Assembly (NCBI GenBank): GCA_045531205.1
Contig: JAZSDN010000050.1
Span: forward strand, 1-64,000
DNA length: 64,000 nt
Direction of reading: 5' to 3'
Source of the DNA: JAZNQL01 sp045531205
GTDB taxonomy: Bacteria; Bacillota; Clostridia; UMGS1883; UMGS1540
Shown here: one piece after another, positions 53,698 through 62,139 of the stretch
Position numbering within the stretch: the stretch's first letter is position 1
Layout of the letters: each line of letters begins with the position of its first letter
Notes under the pieces: model-generated
The model's database searches: none
What the model saw: only the letters and a program-made list of their open reading frames with translations
Told to the model about the DNA's origin: nothing
Translations under genes and position numbers: made by a program

Positions 53698-53829
53698 TTA
53701 ATTTTTCTCTGATTCTGCTAACATATTTTCAATAAATATTCCATACCCACGCGTGGGATCGTTTACGAATACGTGAGTGACTGCACCGATGAGCTTGCTA
53801 TTTTGGACAATGGGGCTGCCCGATAGGTG
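53698..53829 (-). pseudogene. spoIVB': 3' fragment of a second spoIVB
   Basis: Minus-strand codons from 53829 to the TAA at 53698 read SGSPIVQNSKLIGAVTHVF and on to a normal C-terminus, 37 of 41 residues identical to the end of the intact SpoIVB (57521) but with about 31 of 123 bases different, mostly silent. Homology stops sharply just upstream of the catalytic-serine codon (TCG). So it is a remnant of a diverged spoIVB, not a recent self-duplication. It is followed by a matching terminator and then by the AraC-GRE gene. Confidence 0.88.
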
Positions 53830-53854
53830 TGATGTCAATATGGGACAACAAATT

Positions 53855-54688
53855 CTACGCTTTTTTAACTAATATATTTGTTTTTGCTCTGATATAATTA
53901 ATTATTTCATTAATCTGTTCATCAGTTTGCATTGAAATTTCAAGCGGTTGTTTTCCTAATGCCAAGTACTTATTTTCGCCAAAAGCGTGATAAGGCTCTA
54001 TTTCAATCCCTATGATTGATGTAAGTGTATTTGCAAGTTCGCATATTTTGTCATAGTTTTCTTTTCTGTCATTATAGCCGGGAATTACAGGACAACGGAG
54101 AATAATATCTTTTTTTAACTCATTTAATAAATATAAGTTTTTCTTTATTAAAATATTGTCCACTCCTGTATAGGTCTTATGTAATTCAGGATTACTTTCC
54201 TTGAAATCAAACAAAAACAAATCGGTGTATTCTGCAATTTGTTTTATTTTATCGCTATCGGCAAAGCCACAGGTTTCTATAGCAGTGTGCAGGTCATTTT
54301 CTTTAGCTTTTTTTAAAATGTCCAATGCAAACTCAAACTGAAACAACGGCTCACCACCCGAAAGTGTAATTCCGCCACCGGAATTTTTATAAAATTCATA
54401 GTCTTTCATAACTTCGTCAATAACATAATCTGACAATACTGTTTTTCCGCAGATTTCCTTCGCATTATTAAAACATATAAAATCCGAATTGTCAGCTGTT
54501 AAGTTTCGACATCTTCCACAGCCCGAACATTTATCCGGATAAAACATGATTTGTTTTTCTTGCGTCTGACTTTCAGGATTATGACACCATTCACAACGCA
54601 AAGGACAGCCTTTGAAAAAAACAGTTGTGCGTATTCCCGGACCATCATTAACACAAAATTTTTGAATGTTAAATATTTCACCGGTCAT
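53855..54688 (-). CDS. Glycyl-radical enzyme activating protein (module 2)
   Basis: 277 residues. Radical-SAM motif CPLRCEWC and SGGGITLSGGEPLFQ are present. The ferredoxin-like insert is reduced: CSGCGRC is followed by a rewritten stretch (FICFNNAKEIC) with irregular cysteine spacing, unlike the two full clusters of the module 1 activase. It activates the GRE encoded two bases upstream. The LRCPVIPGYND motif is intact. Confidence 0.92.
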   Translation of the reverse strand: MTGEIFNIQKFCVNDGPGIRTTVFFKGCPLRCEWCHNPESQTQEKQIMFYPDKCSGCGRCRNLTADNSDFICFNNAKEICGKTVLSDYVIDEVMKDYEFYKNSGGGITLSGGEPLFQFEFALDILKKAKENDLHTAIETCGFADSDKIKQIAEYTDLFLFDFKESNPELHKTYTGVDNILIKKNLYLLNELKKDIILRCPVIPGYNDRKENYDKICELANTLTSIIGIEIEPYHAFGENKYLALGKQPLEISMQTDEQINEIINYIRAKTNILVKKA

Positions 54689-54690
54689 TT

Positions 54691-56640
54691 TTATTTCTCC
54701 TGCACTGCTCGTTCAATTACAGCGTCCTGAATTTTTTCATTCAATGTTGTAAACTGTGTACTGTAACCACTGATTTTAACAATAATATCCGTGTGTTCTG
54801 ACGGATTTTGTTTGGCTTCTTCTAACAATTTTGCATCTATAGTATTAACAGCAAGATGAAAACCGCCGGCTTCAAAAAATGTCTTTATTAGAGGTGTAAG
54901 TACACTGCTTTTTTCAATATCTTTTTTATTCAAACTTATCATAACAGGGCATCCGTTGGGAAAATATTTGGCAGAGATATTTGCGCATGACATCAGAGTT
55001 GATGTTAAGGTGCTTTTGTGAGGCGTTGCGCAAGGCATCACTCCGTAGGATAACAGTTCTCCTTTTTTTCTTCCGTTAACCATTCCGCTACAATCCCGCT
55101 GCCATATATCCGCAGTAAAACGAAACAGTGCCGGCGAAGAAAGAACATTATCATCTATAGGATATTTTTGAATTACTTTTCCTATAAACTCGGTTATATC
55201 TTTAGCTAACTGATTACTTTCTTCGCTGTTGGAACCGTAATAAGTTTTTAAGCCTGCTATTTTATTATATAAAGATACATCCTCAAAATCTTTTTCTGCC
55301 TGCATCCTTAGATTTTTAATTGTTGTATGATTTTCGTCAAATACAAGCCTTTTTATAGTGTAAATACTGTCAATTAAAATGCCGATTCCCAAGATATTTA
55401 TGCCAAACAGGTATTTTTCCCGGTTTAATACACAGTTTGCAAATGGTGATACTGCGTTTCTATCTTGATTTGCAATACTCTTAAATTCAGGAAGTAAAGA
55501 GTTTGCATAATAAAATTCAAAATAATTTTTGTATGCATTAAGAAAGTCTTTGAAAGAAGAATAATCAGACTTTTGCTCCAAAAACTCTTTGAAGGAATCA
55601 TATAGGTTAACGGCTGCGGCAACTGTGTTTGAAAACGAGCCTTGGGGAGCTGGTTCGTAACAGCCAACAATTCCGTAATCCATTGCTCTCTTATCATCAA
55701 TTCCCAATTTTTTTAAACCTTCAATAATAGTATCATCATTGAAATATGCCGGCATACCGCTTCCGTTTAAAACCAGCCGAGTTGCTTTATTTAAAACATC
55801 GGTACTTGTTATTTTTGATACTCTCAGGGCAATGGATGGCTGGCGCATACTGATTTGTGTTTGAGCTTCAATAAATAACGATGTCAATTCATTTTCAATA
55901 TCTCCACCCACGGTCAGCATGCACGACTCATCACCCTCGGAATTTTTTATGTAAAAGCACATAATAAGTTCTAACGCTTCTTCCGGCGTAAGAATACCTT
56001 TTTCGATATCATTTTTATAATATGGATACAGGTATGAATCTGCTCTGCCTAAAGATATTGCAGCGCCGCCCGCTTCTGTATATAAAAAGCATTGAATAAA
56101 CCATACAAGCTGTAACGCCTGACGAAAACTCACAGGAGGGTTTTCCGATATGAATTCACAGTCATTTGCGATGTTTAAAAGTCTTTCTTTATCTTCATTC
56201 TGCGATAAAACATAAGCTTTTCTTGCAGTGTCAGCATAATTTTTTATGTAATTTGAAAAAGCCTTTAACGTATTTACCAAAGCTGTTTTATTAGAGTTTT
56301 TATTGACTTCATTTATTTTCCCTTTAATTCCTTTTTCCAAGAAATCCTGAAAATCTGCAATGAAGTGCCCTCTATTCTGAGGTTTTACAGTTTCGCCAAG
56401 AGACCTTTGCCATTGCCAATGCCAGTTTGTTCCTACAATGTATTCCTTTTCATAAATTTCGGTTGAAAAGTTTTCTGAAAAATACTGATAGAAACCACTG
56501 TATAAAAGCCCTTTATCTTCTTCAACGTTTTTGTTTGAAATATATTGCTGATAAAGATTACATAAATGCTTTTTGTGTTGCTCTCTTTTTTCTTCAAACA
56601 TAGCAAGGTGCTGTTTTTTTAAAAAAATTGTGTTATTCAT
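54691..56640 (-). CDS. Short glycyl-radical enzyme (module 2)
   Basis: 649 residues, well below the 750-850 usual for the family. The active-site C327 with E329 (VGCYEPAP) and the glycyl motif KISGYSTQF (G625, with lysine in place of the usual arginine) are present, so it should be active. The shortening is spread over the N-terminal helical part and the barrel. The ATG at 56640 has AAAGGAG about nine bases upstream and overlaps the IclR stop by eight bases. Substrate unknown. Confidence 0.85.
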   Translation of the reverse strand: MNNTIFLKKQHLAMFEEKREQHKKHLCNLYQQYISNKNVEEDKGLLYSGFYQYFSENFSTEIYEKEYIVGTNWHWQWQRSLGETVKPQNRGHFIADFQDFLEKGIKGKINEVNKNSNKTALVNTLKAFSNYIKNYADTARKAYVLSQNEDKERLLNIANDCEFISENPPVSFRQALQLVWFIQCFLYTEAGGAAISLGRADSYLYPYYKNDIEKGILTPEEALELIMCFYIKNSEGDESCMLTVGGDIENELTSLFIEAQTQISMRQPSIALRVSKITSTDVLNKATRLVLNGSGMPAYFNDDTIIEGLKKLGIDDKRAMDYGIVGCYEPAPQGSFSNTVAAAVNLYDSFKEFLEQKSDYSSFKDFLNAYKNYFEFYYANSLLPEFKSIANQDRNAVSPFANCVLNREKYLFGINILGIGILIDSIYTIKRLVFDENHTTIKNLRMQAEKDFEDVSLYNKIAGLKTYYGSNSEESNQLAKDITEFIGKVIQKYPIDDNVLSSPALFRFTADIWQRDCSGMVNGRKKGELLSYGVMPCATPHKSTLTSTLMSCANISAKYFPNGCPVMISLNKKDIEKSSVLTPLIKTFFEAGGFHLAVNTIDAKLLEEAKQNPSEHTDIIVKISGYSTQFTTLNEKIQDAVIERAVQEK

Positions 56641-57415
56641 AAATAACAAACTCCTTTCCACAATACCCTAAATTTGCCGAGATTTCAGCGGAAGCATTTC
56701 TTATTAGATCAAGTTTTTCATTAATTAAAGAGTCAATATCGTCATATAGCGTCAGGCTTGAAACACCTATAGTTGCCACCACATTTCCTGTATAGTCAAA
56801 AATAGGTACTGCAATACAAATTATGCCTTTGGCAAACTCTTCATTATCAATAGCAAAACCTGCTTTTTTTATCTTATAAGCTTCAATAATAAAACTATCA
56901 AAATCCGTAATGGTATTTTCTGTTCTTTTGTCAACCGGTATATTAAAGTAATTCTTTATCTCATCTGTATCTGAATAACTTAAAAGAATCTTACCGGGGG
57001 CAGAACAGTTAAGTGGGTATTCTCCACCTATACACCCATTAATTCTGACTTCCTTTGTGGAATCATAATGCAAAAGATAAAGGACGTTTCTTTCGTTTTT
57101 AACCCCAAGATAGACAGAATCACCAAGCTCATTATTTAACTGTTCTATGTAAGGAGTTGCAATTTTTGCAATGCTGTTATTATTAACATAACCTGATATA
57201 AGTGAAAAGGGACGGAGCGTTAATCTGTATTTTTTTTGAGTATTATCACTCATATAAATCCAATTTTTCTCGAGCAAAGCTTCCAACACCCTTGAAACAG
57301 CATTTTTATTTATATTAAGAGCATTACTTATATCAGCAATTCCTATTTCAGAATTTTTACTTGCAAAAAATTCAATTATTTCCAAAGCGTAATCTACAGC
57401 AGGAGCTTTAGACAA
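56633..57415 (-). CDS. IclR-family transcriptional regulator
   Basis: 260 residues. N-terminal winged helix (6-70, ISNALNINKNAVSRVLEALL) and an IclR effector-binding domain (85-255, YSDTDEIKNYFN, with FAIDNEEFAKGIICIAVPI as core). The start is TTG at 57415, preceded by GAGGTG; the longer frame uses a GTG inside that site. It is the first gene of module 2, under a consensus promoter, and is coupled to the GRE gene. It should sense the pathway substrate. Confidence 0.88.
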   Translation of the reverse strand: MSKAPAVDYALEIIEFFASKNSEIGIADISNALNINKNAVSRVLEALLEKNWIYMSDNTQKKYRLTLRPFSLISGYVNNNSIAKIATPYIEQLNNELGDSVYLGVKNERNVLYLLHYDSTKEVRINGCIGGEYPLNCSAPGKILLSYSDTDEIKNYFNIPVDKRTENTITDFDSFIIEAYKIKKAGFAIDNEEFAKGIICIAVPIFDYTGNVVATIGVSSLTLYDDIDSLINEKLDLIRNASAEISANLGYCGKEFVIYE

Positions 57416-57452
57416 CTTTATCACCTCATAATATATTTATTCTACAATTATA

Positions 57453-57481
57453 AGTATATCACGTAAAGATATATATGTCAA
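57453..57481 (-). promoter_or_regulatory. Promoter of the IclR-GRE operon
   Basis: TTGACA (57481-57476) and TATACT (57458-57453), 17 nt apart. The -35 directly abuts the spoIVB terminator, so the operon starts within one base of the spoIVB transcript end. Confidence 0.8.
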
Positions 57482-57482
57482 C

Positions 57483-57517
57483 AAAAATGCTCACTTATAT
57501 AAAACAAGTGAGCATTT
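57483..57517 (-). terminator. Terminator of spoIVB
   Basis: AAATGCTCACTT and AAGTGAGCATTT pair around a nine-base loop, followed on the minus strand by a T-run that leads into the IclR promoter. Confidence 0.85.
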
Positions 57518-57520
57518 ATC

Positions 57521-58564
57521 TTATTTGTTTTTCTCTGCTTCAGTTAACATATTCTCTATAAATATCCCATAACCTCTTGTTGGATCATTCACAAATACGT
57601 GTGTCACAGCTCCGATGAGCTTTCCGTTCTGAACTAAAGGTGACCCCGACATACCTTGGACAATTCCACCCGTTATCGAAAGAAGTTTTGGGTCTGTAAC
57701 TTTTATTATCATATTTTTATTTTCTTCATAATTTTTATTTAAAATCTTTTCAATTAAAACTGTATATTTTTGTACACCTTCTCCTAAAACATCCGCATAT
57801 ATAAAAGCATTTCCTTCCTTCACTTCGTCTGATGTTGAAGTAAAAACAGTTTCTCCTTCACTTTTTTTAAGCAGTGTTCCGAATAATCCGCTTTTTGAAT
57901 TTTTGTTTATTATGCCACTTTTAACATTTAAAAAATCCCCTTGCAAACCACCGGGGCTCCCCTCTTTCCCTCTTATTACATACATATTTTCACAAAAACG
58001 TATATCGCCCGAATTTCCTGAAGGCATTATGCCTGTTTCTGTATCTTCTACCTTGTGCCCTAACGCAGCAAATTTTAAGGTTTCGGGTTCGATATAAGTT
58101 ATAGTTCCTATCCCGGCTATACTGTCTCTTACCCATGCGCCTATTTTATATTTATAAGCATCGTCATAAAATACAGGTGTAACCTTTTTGGTTAAAATTT
58201 TATTTTCTCTCTTTATTCCTAAATTAAGATTTTTTCCTTCTGACTGTTCAACAAGCTTGCTGAATTCATCACTCTTTGATATCTTTTTGCCGTTTACTAA
58301 ATAAATTATATCTCCCTTTTTAATTCCTGATGCCTTGGCAGGAGATATATTTTTTCCATTTGAAACTATATCAGAAAATCCAACCACCAATACACCTTCA
58401 AAATACATGGATATTCCTATGGTGTTTCCTCCTAATATTACTTGTTTTGGTTCGCTCTCTTCTGTTGCTTCAATATTGTTTTGGCCGCACAAAAGAGAAA
58501 GCAGGGTTACTGTCAGTAAAAGTGCAAAAAATATTTTTAATAAATTAACACTTTTTTTTGCAAT
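57521..58564 (-). CDS. spoIVB: SpoIVB peptidase
   Basis: About 347 residues. N-terminal transmembrane segment, a PDZ domain (SPAKASGIKKGDIIYLVNGK) and an S55 peptidase domain with H in AALGHKVED and the catalytic serine in GMSGSPLVQ. It is the forespore signal that activates SigK processing. A TTG at 58492 would give 323 residues without the membrane anchor. The frame continues upstream without stop through a clear anchor (LLKIFFALLLTVTLLSLL) to an ATT at 58564 with GGGGGGTGG six bases before it, so initiation at ATT, or one missing A in the nearby run of eight, is likely. Confidence 0.9.
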   Translation of the reverse strand: MAKKSVNLLKIFFALLLTVTLLSLLCGQNNIEATEESEPKQVILGGNTIGISMYFEGVLVVGFSDIVSNGKNISPAKASGIKKGDIIYLVNGKKISKSDEFSKLVEQSEGKNLNLGIKRENKILTKKVTPVFYDDAYKYKIGAWVRDSIAGIGTITYIEPETLKFAALGHKVEDTETGIMPSGNSGDIRFCENMYVIRGKEGSPGGLQGDFLNVKSGIINKNSKSGLFGTLLKKSEGETVFTSTSDEVKEGNAFIYADVLGEGVQKYTVLIEKILNKNYEENKNMIIKVTDPKLLSITGGIVQGMSGSPLVQNGKLIGAVTHVFVNDPTRGYGIFIENMLTEAEKNK

Positions 58565-58623
58565 ATAAAACCACCCCCCTTAATTTAATTTTTACAGAGA
58601 GCGGTTTTTATATTCATTGCAAT

Positions 58624-59403
58624 TTATCGGTATTCTGTTAAAGATTTAAATGTATAGCCTTGGCTTTTTGCATCTTTTATTACTCTGTCAAGAGCTTTTG
58701 CGTTATCGGCAGATACTGCGTGAAGCAATATAACTGCACCATTATGTAAGCCTTTCATTATGTTATTATATGCTGCTTCCTCTCCTATTGGATTTTCTGC
58801 TTCCCAGTCTTTGTATGCAAAGCTCCAGAAACAACTTATAAAGCCCATTTCGTTTGCCTTTTTTAAAACTTTTTCGTTGTACTCTCCCATTGGAGGACGG
58901 AAAAATTTCATTTTACTGCCAAGTTCATTTTCAAATTTTTCCGAAAGAGTCAAAATTTCTTTTTCCATTTCTTCTTCCGAAATTTTTGGCATTGAAGGAT
59001 GATTCCACGTATGATTTCCTACAATATGACCTTCATCATGCATTCTTGCTACCAAATCAAAGCTGCGAGTAAAATAATCTCCTGTAATAAAAAATGCTGC
59101 CGTAACCTCATTTTCTTTTAGTGTGTCCAGAATATCGTCTGTGTATCCGTTTTCGTAACCTTCGTCGAATGTAAGATATAAAGTTTTTTCTTCCTTATTT
59201 CCCATGTAAATGCAATTATTTTTTGTCATCATTTCTGTTTGAGATGCTGTAAATTCAGGTCCTTCCTCTGTTGGTCTGAATCCCCAACCAAAAACATCTG
59301 TTTGATAAGATATTTCCTTTGAGGTTTCTGTTACATTATCTGTGCACGATGTAAAAAGTAAAACACTTAAAAGTAAAATAAATATTTTTTTAATAATCTC
59401 CAC
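58624..59403 (-). CDS. pdaA: Polysaccharide deacetylase, PdaA-like lipoprotein
   Basis: 259 residues. Lipobox LFTSC (Cys20) anchors it outside the membrane. NodB domain with the metal aspartate in TFDEGYENGYT, NHTWNH and the later RPPMGEY. Bacillus PdaA makes muramic-delta-lactam in spore cortex and shares the GYENGYT and IVGNH pattern, so a cortex role is likely, which agrees with spoIVB next to it. Confidence 0.85.
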   Translation of the reverse strand: MEIIKKIFILLLSVLLFTSCTDNVTETSKEISYQTDVFGWGFRPTEEGPEFTASQTEMMTKNNCIYMGNKEEKTLYLTFDEGYENGYTDDILDTLKENEVTAAFFITGDYFTRSFDLVARMHDEGHIVGNHTWNHPSMPKISEEEMEKEILTLSEKFENELGSKMKFFRPPMGEYNEKVLKKANEMGFISCFWSFAYKDWEAENPIGEEAAYNNIMKGLHNGAVILLHAVSADNAKALDRVIKDAKSQGYTFKSLTEYR

Positions 59404-59433
59404 CTCCAGATAAATTTATACTCAAAATAATTT

Positions 59434-59461
59434 AAAAAAAGAACCTTGCGTTGCAAGGTTC
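59434..59461 (-). terminator. Terminator of the clpX-esterase transcript
   Basis: GAACCTTGC and GCAAGGTTC pair around three bases, followed on the minus strand by a run of seven T. The stem includes part of the esterase stop codon. Confidence 0.85.
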
Positions 59462-60188
59462 ACTCTAAAATATAATTTATTGCTTTTTGAATATATTTAT
59501 CCCAGAAATCCCAGGTATGGTCGCCTATTCCTTCTTCGTAAAAATATTCAAAGTCAGTTTTTTCTATTACCTGTTTGAATTTTTGATTTCCTTCATACAG
59601 AAAATCGCTTTTACCTATAGCCTGATAAATTTTGGGTTTTACGGGTGCACCGTTCATCTTTTTAACAAGATAAACAGTATTTTCATTGCTTTTTGATAAA
59701 TCAGTATCTTCTCCAAGTATTATTTTTGAAAGTTCAGGTTCTTTGTTTACTATTGCCTCTATATCCAAACACCCAGATAAAGATGCCGCTGCACTGAAAA
59801 TTTCAGGTCTTCTTAATGCTATTTTTACAGCACCGTATCCACCCATAGAAAGACCTGCAATAAATGTGTCATCCCGCCTTGTGCTTAAGTTAAAAAGTTT
59901 TCTTGTATACTCAAGAATTTCATAAGCTATATGAGTAAAATATTTATCACCATACACCATATCTGCATAAAAGCTTTTTGCAGCATCCGGCATAATTACA
60001 GCTATGTTATTAAGCTTTGCGTATCGTTCTATCGACGAAAATCTTGACCATGCTGTTGAATTTTGCGAAAAGCCATGTAAAAGATACAAGGTCTTTGCCC
60101 CGTTTTCACAACCTTCGGGTATAATTGCATTAAACTCAACATTTTTAGAAAGCACTTCAGATGCAAAATTACAAGTCAAAAATGCCAT
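59460..60188 (-). CDS. Alpha/beta-hydrolase esterase
   Basis: 242 residues. Nucleophile elbow GLSMGGYGAVK, oxyanion region YLLHGFSQNSTAW and C-terminal histidine in GIGDHTWDFW match the tributyrin esterase/EstA group related to S-formylglutathione hydrolase. No signal peptide. Substrate unknown, probably a short acyl ester. It sits 13 bases after clpX on the same strand. Confidence 0.88.
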   Translation of the reverse strand: MAFLTCNFASEVLSKNVEFNAIIPEGCENGAKTLYLLHGFSQNSTAWSRFSSIERYAKLNNIAVIMPDAAKSFYADMVYGDKYFTHIAYEILEYTRKLFNLSTRRDDTFIAGLSMGGYGAVKIALRRPEIFSAAASLSGCLDIEAIVNKEPELSKIILGEDTDLSKSNENTVYLVKKMNGAPVKPKIYQAIGKSDFLYEGNQKFKQVIEKTDFEYFYEEGIGDHTWDFWDKYIQKAINYILE

Positions 60189-60201
60189 GAATGTTCTCCT
60201 T

Positions 60202-61500
60202 TCAGGAAACAGATTCCTCGTTTATCCTTTGTTTTTTGGGAGCGGGTCTTTTGATTTTTCTTACCCCATCGCCTCTTGTGATTTCAGGCTGTCCTTCTTT
60301 ATTATTTACACAGTTTTCTGTTATGAGTACCTTCTCAATAGTTTCATCCGAAGGAATTTCAAACATAATATCTGTCAAAGTTTCTTCCATTATCGCACGC
60401 AAGCCTCTTGCCCCTGTTTTTCTTGCAATTGCACTTTCTGCCATCTTTACAAGAGCTTTTTCGTCAAACTCAAGTTCAACCCCATCAAGCGAAAACAACT
60501 TTTCATATTGCTTTGTAAGTGCGTTTTTAGGTTCTTTCAATATGCTTACAAGTGCATCCTTATCTAAAGCCGAAAGTGCTGCTATTACAGGAATTCTGCC
60601 TACAAATTCGGGAATTAAACCAAATTTTAATAAATCTTCAGGTTCAATAAGTTTAAAGAGTTCAGAAATATCTTTTGTAGCTTTTGATGATATTTCCGAC
60701 CCAAAGCCCATGGTCTTTTTGCCTATTCTTCTCTCAATTATTTTTTCAAGTCCGTCAAACGCTCCGCCTACAATAAAGAGAATATTAGTAGTATCTATCT
60801 GTATGAATTCCTGATGAGGATGCTTTCTTCCACCCTGCGGAGGTACTGACGCAACAGTCCCTTCCAAAATCTTCAAAAGTGCCTGCTGAACACCTTCACC
60901 ACTTACATCTCTTGTGATAGACGGATTTTCGCTTTTTCTTGTTATTTTATCTATTTCATCAATATAAATTATGCCTTTTGATGCTCTTTCAATATCATAA
61001 TCAGCTGCCTGAATAAGACGAAGCAAAATATTTTCAACATCTTCACCTACATAGCCCGCTTCGGTCAATGATGTCGCATCTGCTATTGCAAAAGGAACAT
61101 TTAAAACTTTTGCCAAAGTCTGTGCAAGCAATGTTTTTCCTGAACCTGTAGGACCCATAAGTAAAATGTTGCTCTTTTGTATTTCTACATCGCTTTCAAC
61201 CTGTGCTGATATTCTCTTATAATGGTTATAAACTGCAACTGATAAGAGTTTTTTTGCAGTATCCTGACCGATTACATAGTCGTCAAGTGCTTTCTTTATA
61301 TCGTAGGGTTTTGGAATATCATCATAATATACATCTGCATTTGAAGAATCTAAAATTTCTTCATCAATGATTTCATAACAAAGCTCTATACATTCGTCAC
61401 AAATATATACCCCGGGACCGGCAACAAGTCTTTTTACCTGATCCTGACTTTTTCCGCAAAAAGAACACTTTAACTGTGCCTGTTCGTTAAATTTAGACAT
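60202..61500 (-). CDS. clpX: ClpX ATPase subunit
   Basis: 432 residues. Zinc-binding domain (CSFCGKS and CDECIELC), Walker A GPTGSGKTLLAQ, Walker B IIYIDEIDK, and the GAF-type pore loop GYVGED. It unfolds substrates for ClpP and is the AAA+ partner of clpP upstream. A 57-base gap with a hairpin separates it from clpP. Confidence 0.97.
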   Translation of the reverse strand: MSKFNEQAQLKCSFCGKSQDQVKRLVAGPGVYICDECIELCYEIIDEEILDSSNADVYYDDIPKPYDIKKALDDYVIGQDTAKKLLSVAVYNHYKRISAQVESDVEIQKSNILLMGPTGSGKTLLAQTLAKVLNVPFAIADATSLTEAGYVGEDVENILLRLIQAADYDIERASKGIIYIDEIDKITRKSENPSITRDVSGEGVQQALLKILEGTVASVPPQGGRKHPHQEFIQIDTTNILFIVGGAFDGLEKIIERRIGKKTMGFGSEISSKATKDISELFKLIEPEDLLKFGLIPEFVGRIPVIAALSALDKDALVSILKEPKNALTKQYEKLFSLDGVELEFDEKALVKMAESAIARKTGARGLRAIMEETLTDIMFEIPSDETIEKVLITENCVNNKEGQPEITRGDGVRKIKRPAPKKQRINEESVS

Positions 61501-61528
61501 TTTAATGCTGTCCTCCCTTAAAGGATTA

Positions 61529-61552
61529 ACGCCAACCGTTTCCGATTGGCGT
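61529..61552. repeat. Hairpin between clpP and clpX
   Basis: ACGCCAACCG and CGATTGGCGT pair with one mismatch. There is no T-run on the minus strand, so it is more likely an mRNA processing or stability element than a terminator. Confidence 0.5.
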
Positions 61553-61557
61553 AAAAA

Positions 61558-62139
61558 TTAATGTTTTGTAATAATTTTATCTACAAGGCCGTACTCAACT
61601 GCCTGCTGTGCTGTCAAGAAGTTATCTCTGTCAGTATCTTTTTCAATAATTTCCAAAGGCTTGCCTGTAACTTCACTCAAAATAGTGTTTAACTTAGTAC
61701 GCATTTGAATTATTCTGTCAGCATGAATTTTAATATCAGAAGCCTGACCTTGCATTCCGCCAAGGGGCTGGTGAATCATTACTTCGCTGTTAGGCAAAAC
61801 AAAACGTTTTCCTTTTGCTCCTGCAGCAAGCAAAAACGCGCCCATACTTGCTGCCATACCTACACAAATTGTAGATACGTCACATTTTATATACTGCATT
61901 GTATCATAAATAGCCATACCTGCTGTTATTGAACCGCCGGGGCTGTTTATGTAAAGACTTATATCCTTTTCGGGGTCTTCACTTTCCAAAAACAGCATTT
62001 GAGCTACAACTAAGCTTGCAGTTGTATCGTTAACTTCTTCTCCTAAAAATATTATTCTGTCTTTAAGCAAACGTGAAAAGATGTCGTAAGAACGTTCTCC
62101 TCTATTAGTCTGCTCTATTACCATCGGCACCAGACTCAT
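61558..62139 (-). CDS. clpP: ClpP protease
   Basis: 193 residues. Catalytic S98 (GMAASMGAF), H123 (MIHQPLGG) and D172 are intact. The tetradecamer works with ClpX and ClpC. The ATG at 62139 has AAAGGAG upstream and lies 35 bases inside the trigger-factor gene, an unusually long overlap. No CtsR box was seen near the tig-clpP promoter. Confidence 0.97.
   Translation of the reverse strand: MSLVPMVIEQTNRGERSYDIFSRLLKDRIIFLGEEVNDTTASLVVAQMLFLESEDPEKDISLYINSPGGSITAGMAIYDTMQYIKCDVSTICVGMAASMGAFLLAAGAKGKRFVLPNSEVMIHQPLGGMQGQASDIKIHADRIIQMRTKLNTILSEVTGKPLEIIEKDTDRDNFLTAQQAVEYGLVDKIITKH

Noticed and set aside
53606..53854. A new small gene between the two GRE modules
   Set aside because: The only good frame is the 3' end of spoIVB; it has no start or ribosome-binding site.
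46669..57481. A phage or integrative element carrying the accessory region
   Set aside because: No integrase, transposase, terminal repeats or tRNA target were found; homologous recombination at spoIVB explains the scar better.
60004..60814. Open frames of 187 and 207 residues on the plus strand over clpX and the esterase gene
   Set aside because: They are antisense to clear genes, rich in S, F and C as expected from shadow frames, and have no ribosome-binding site or known motif.
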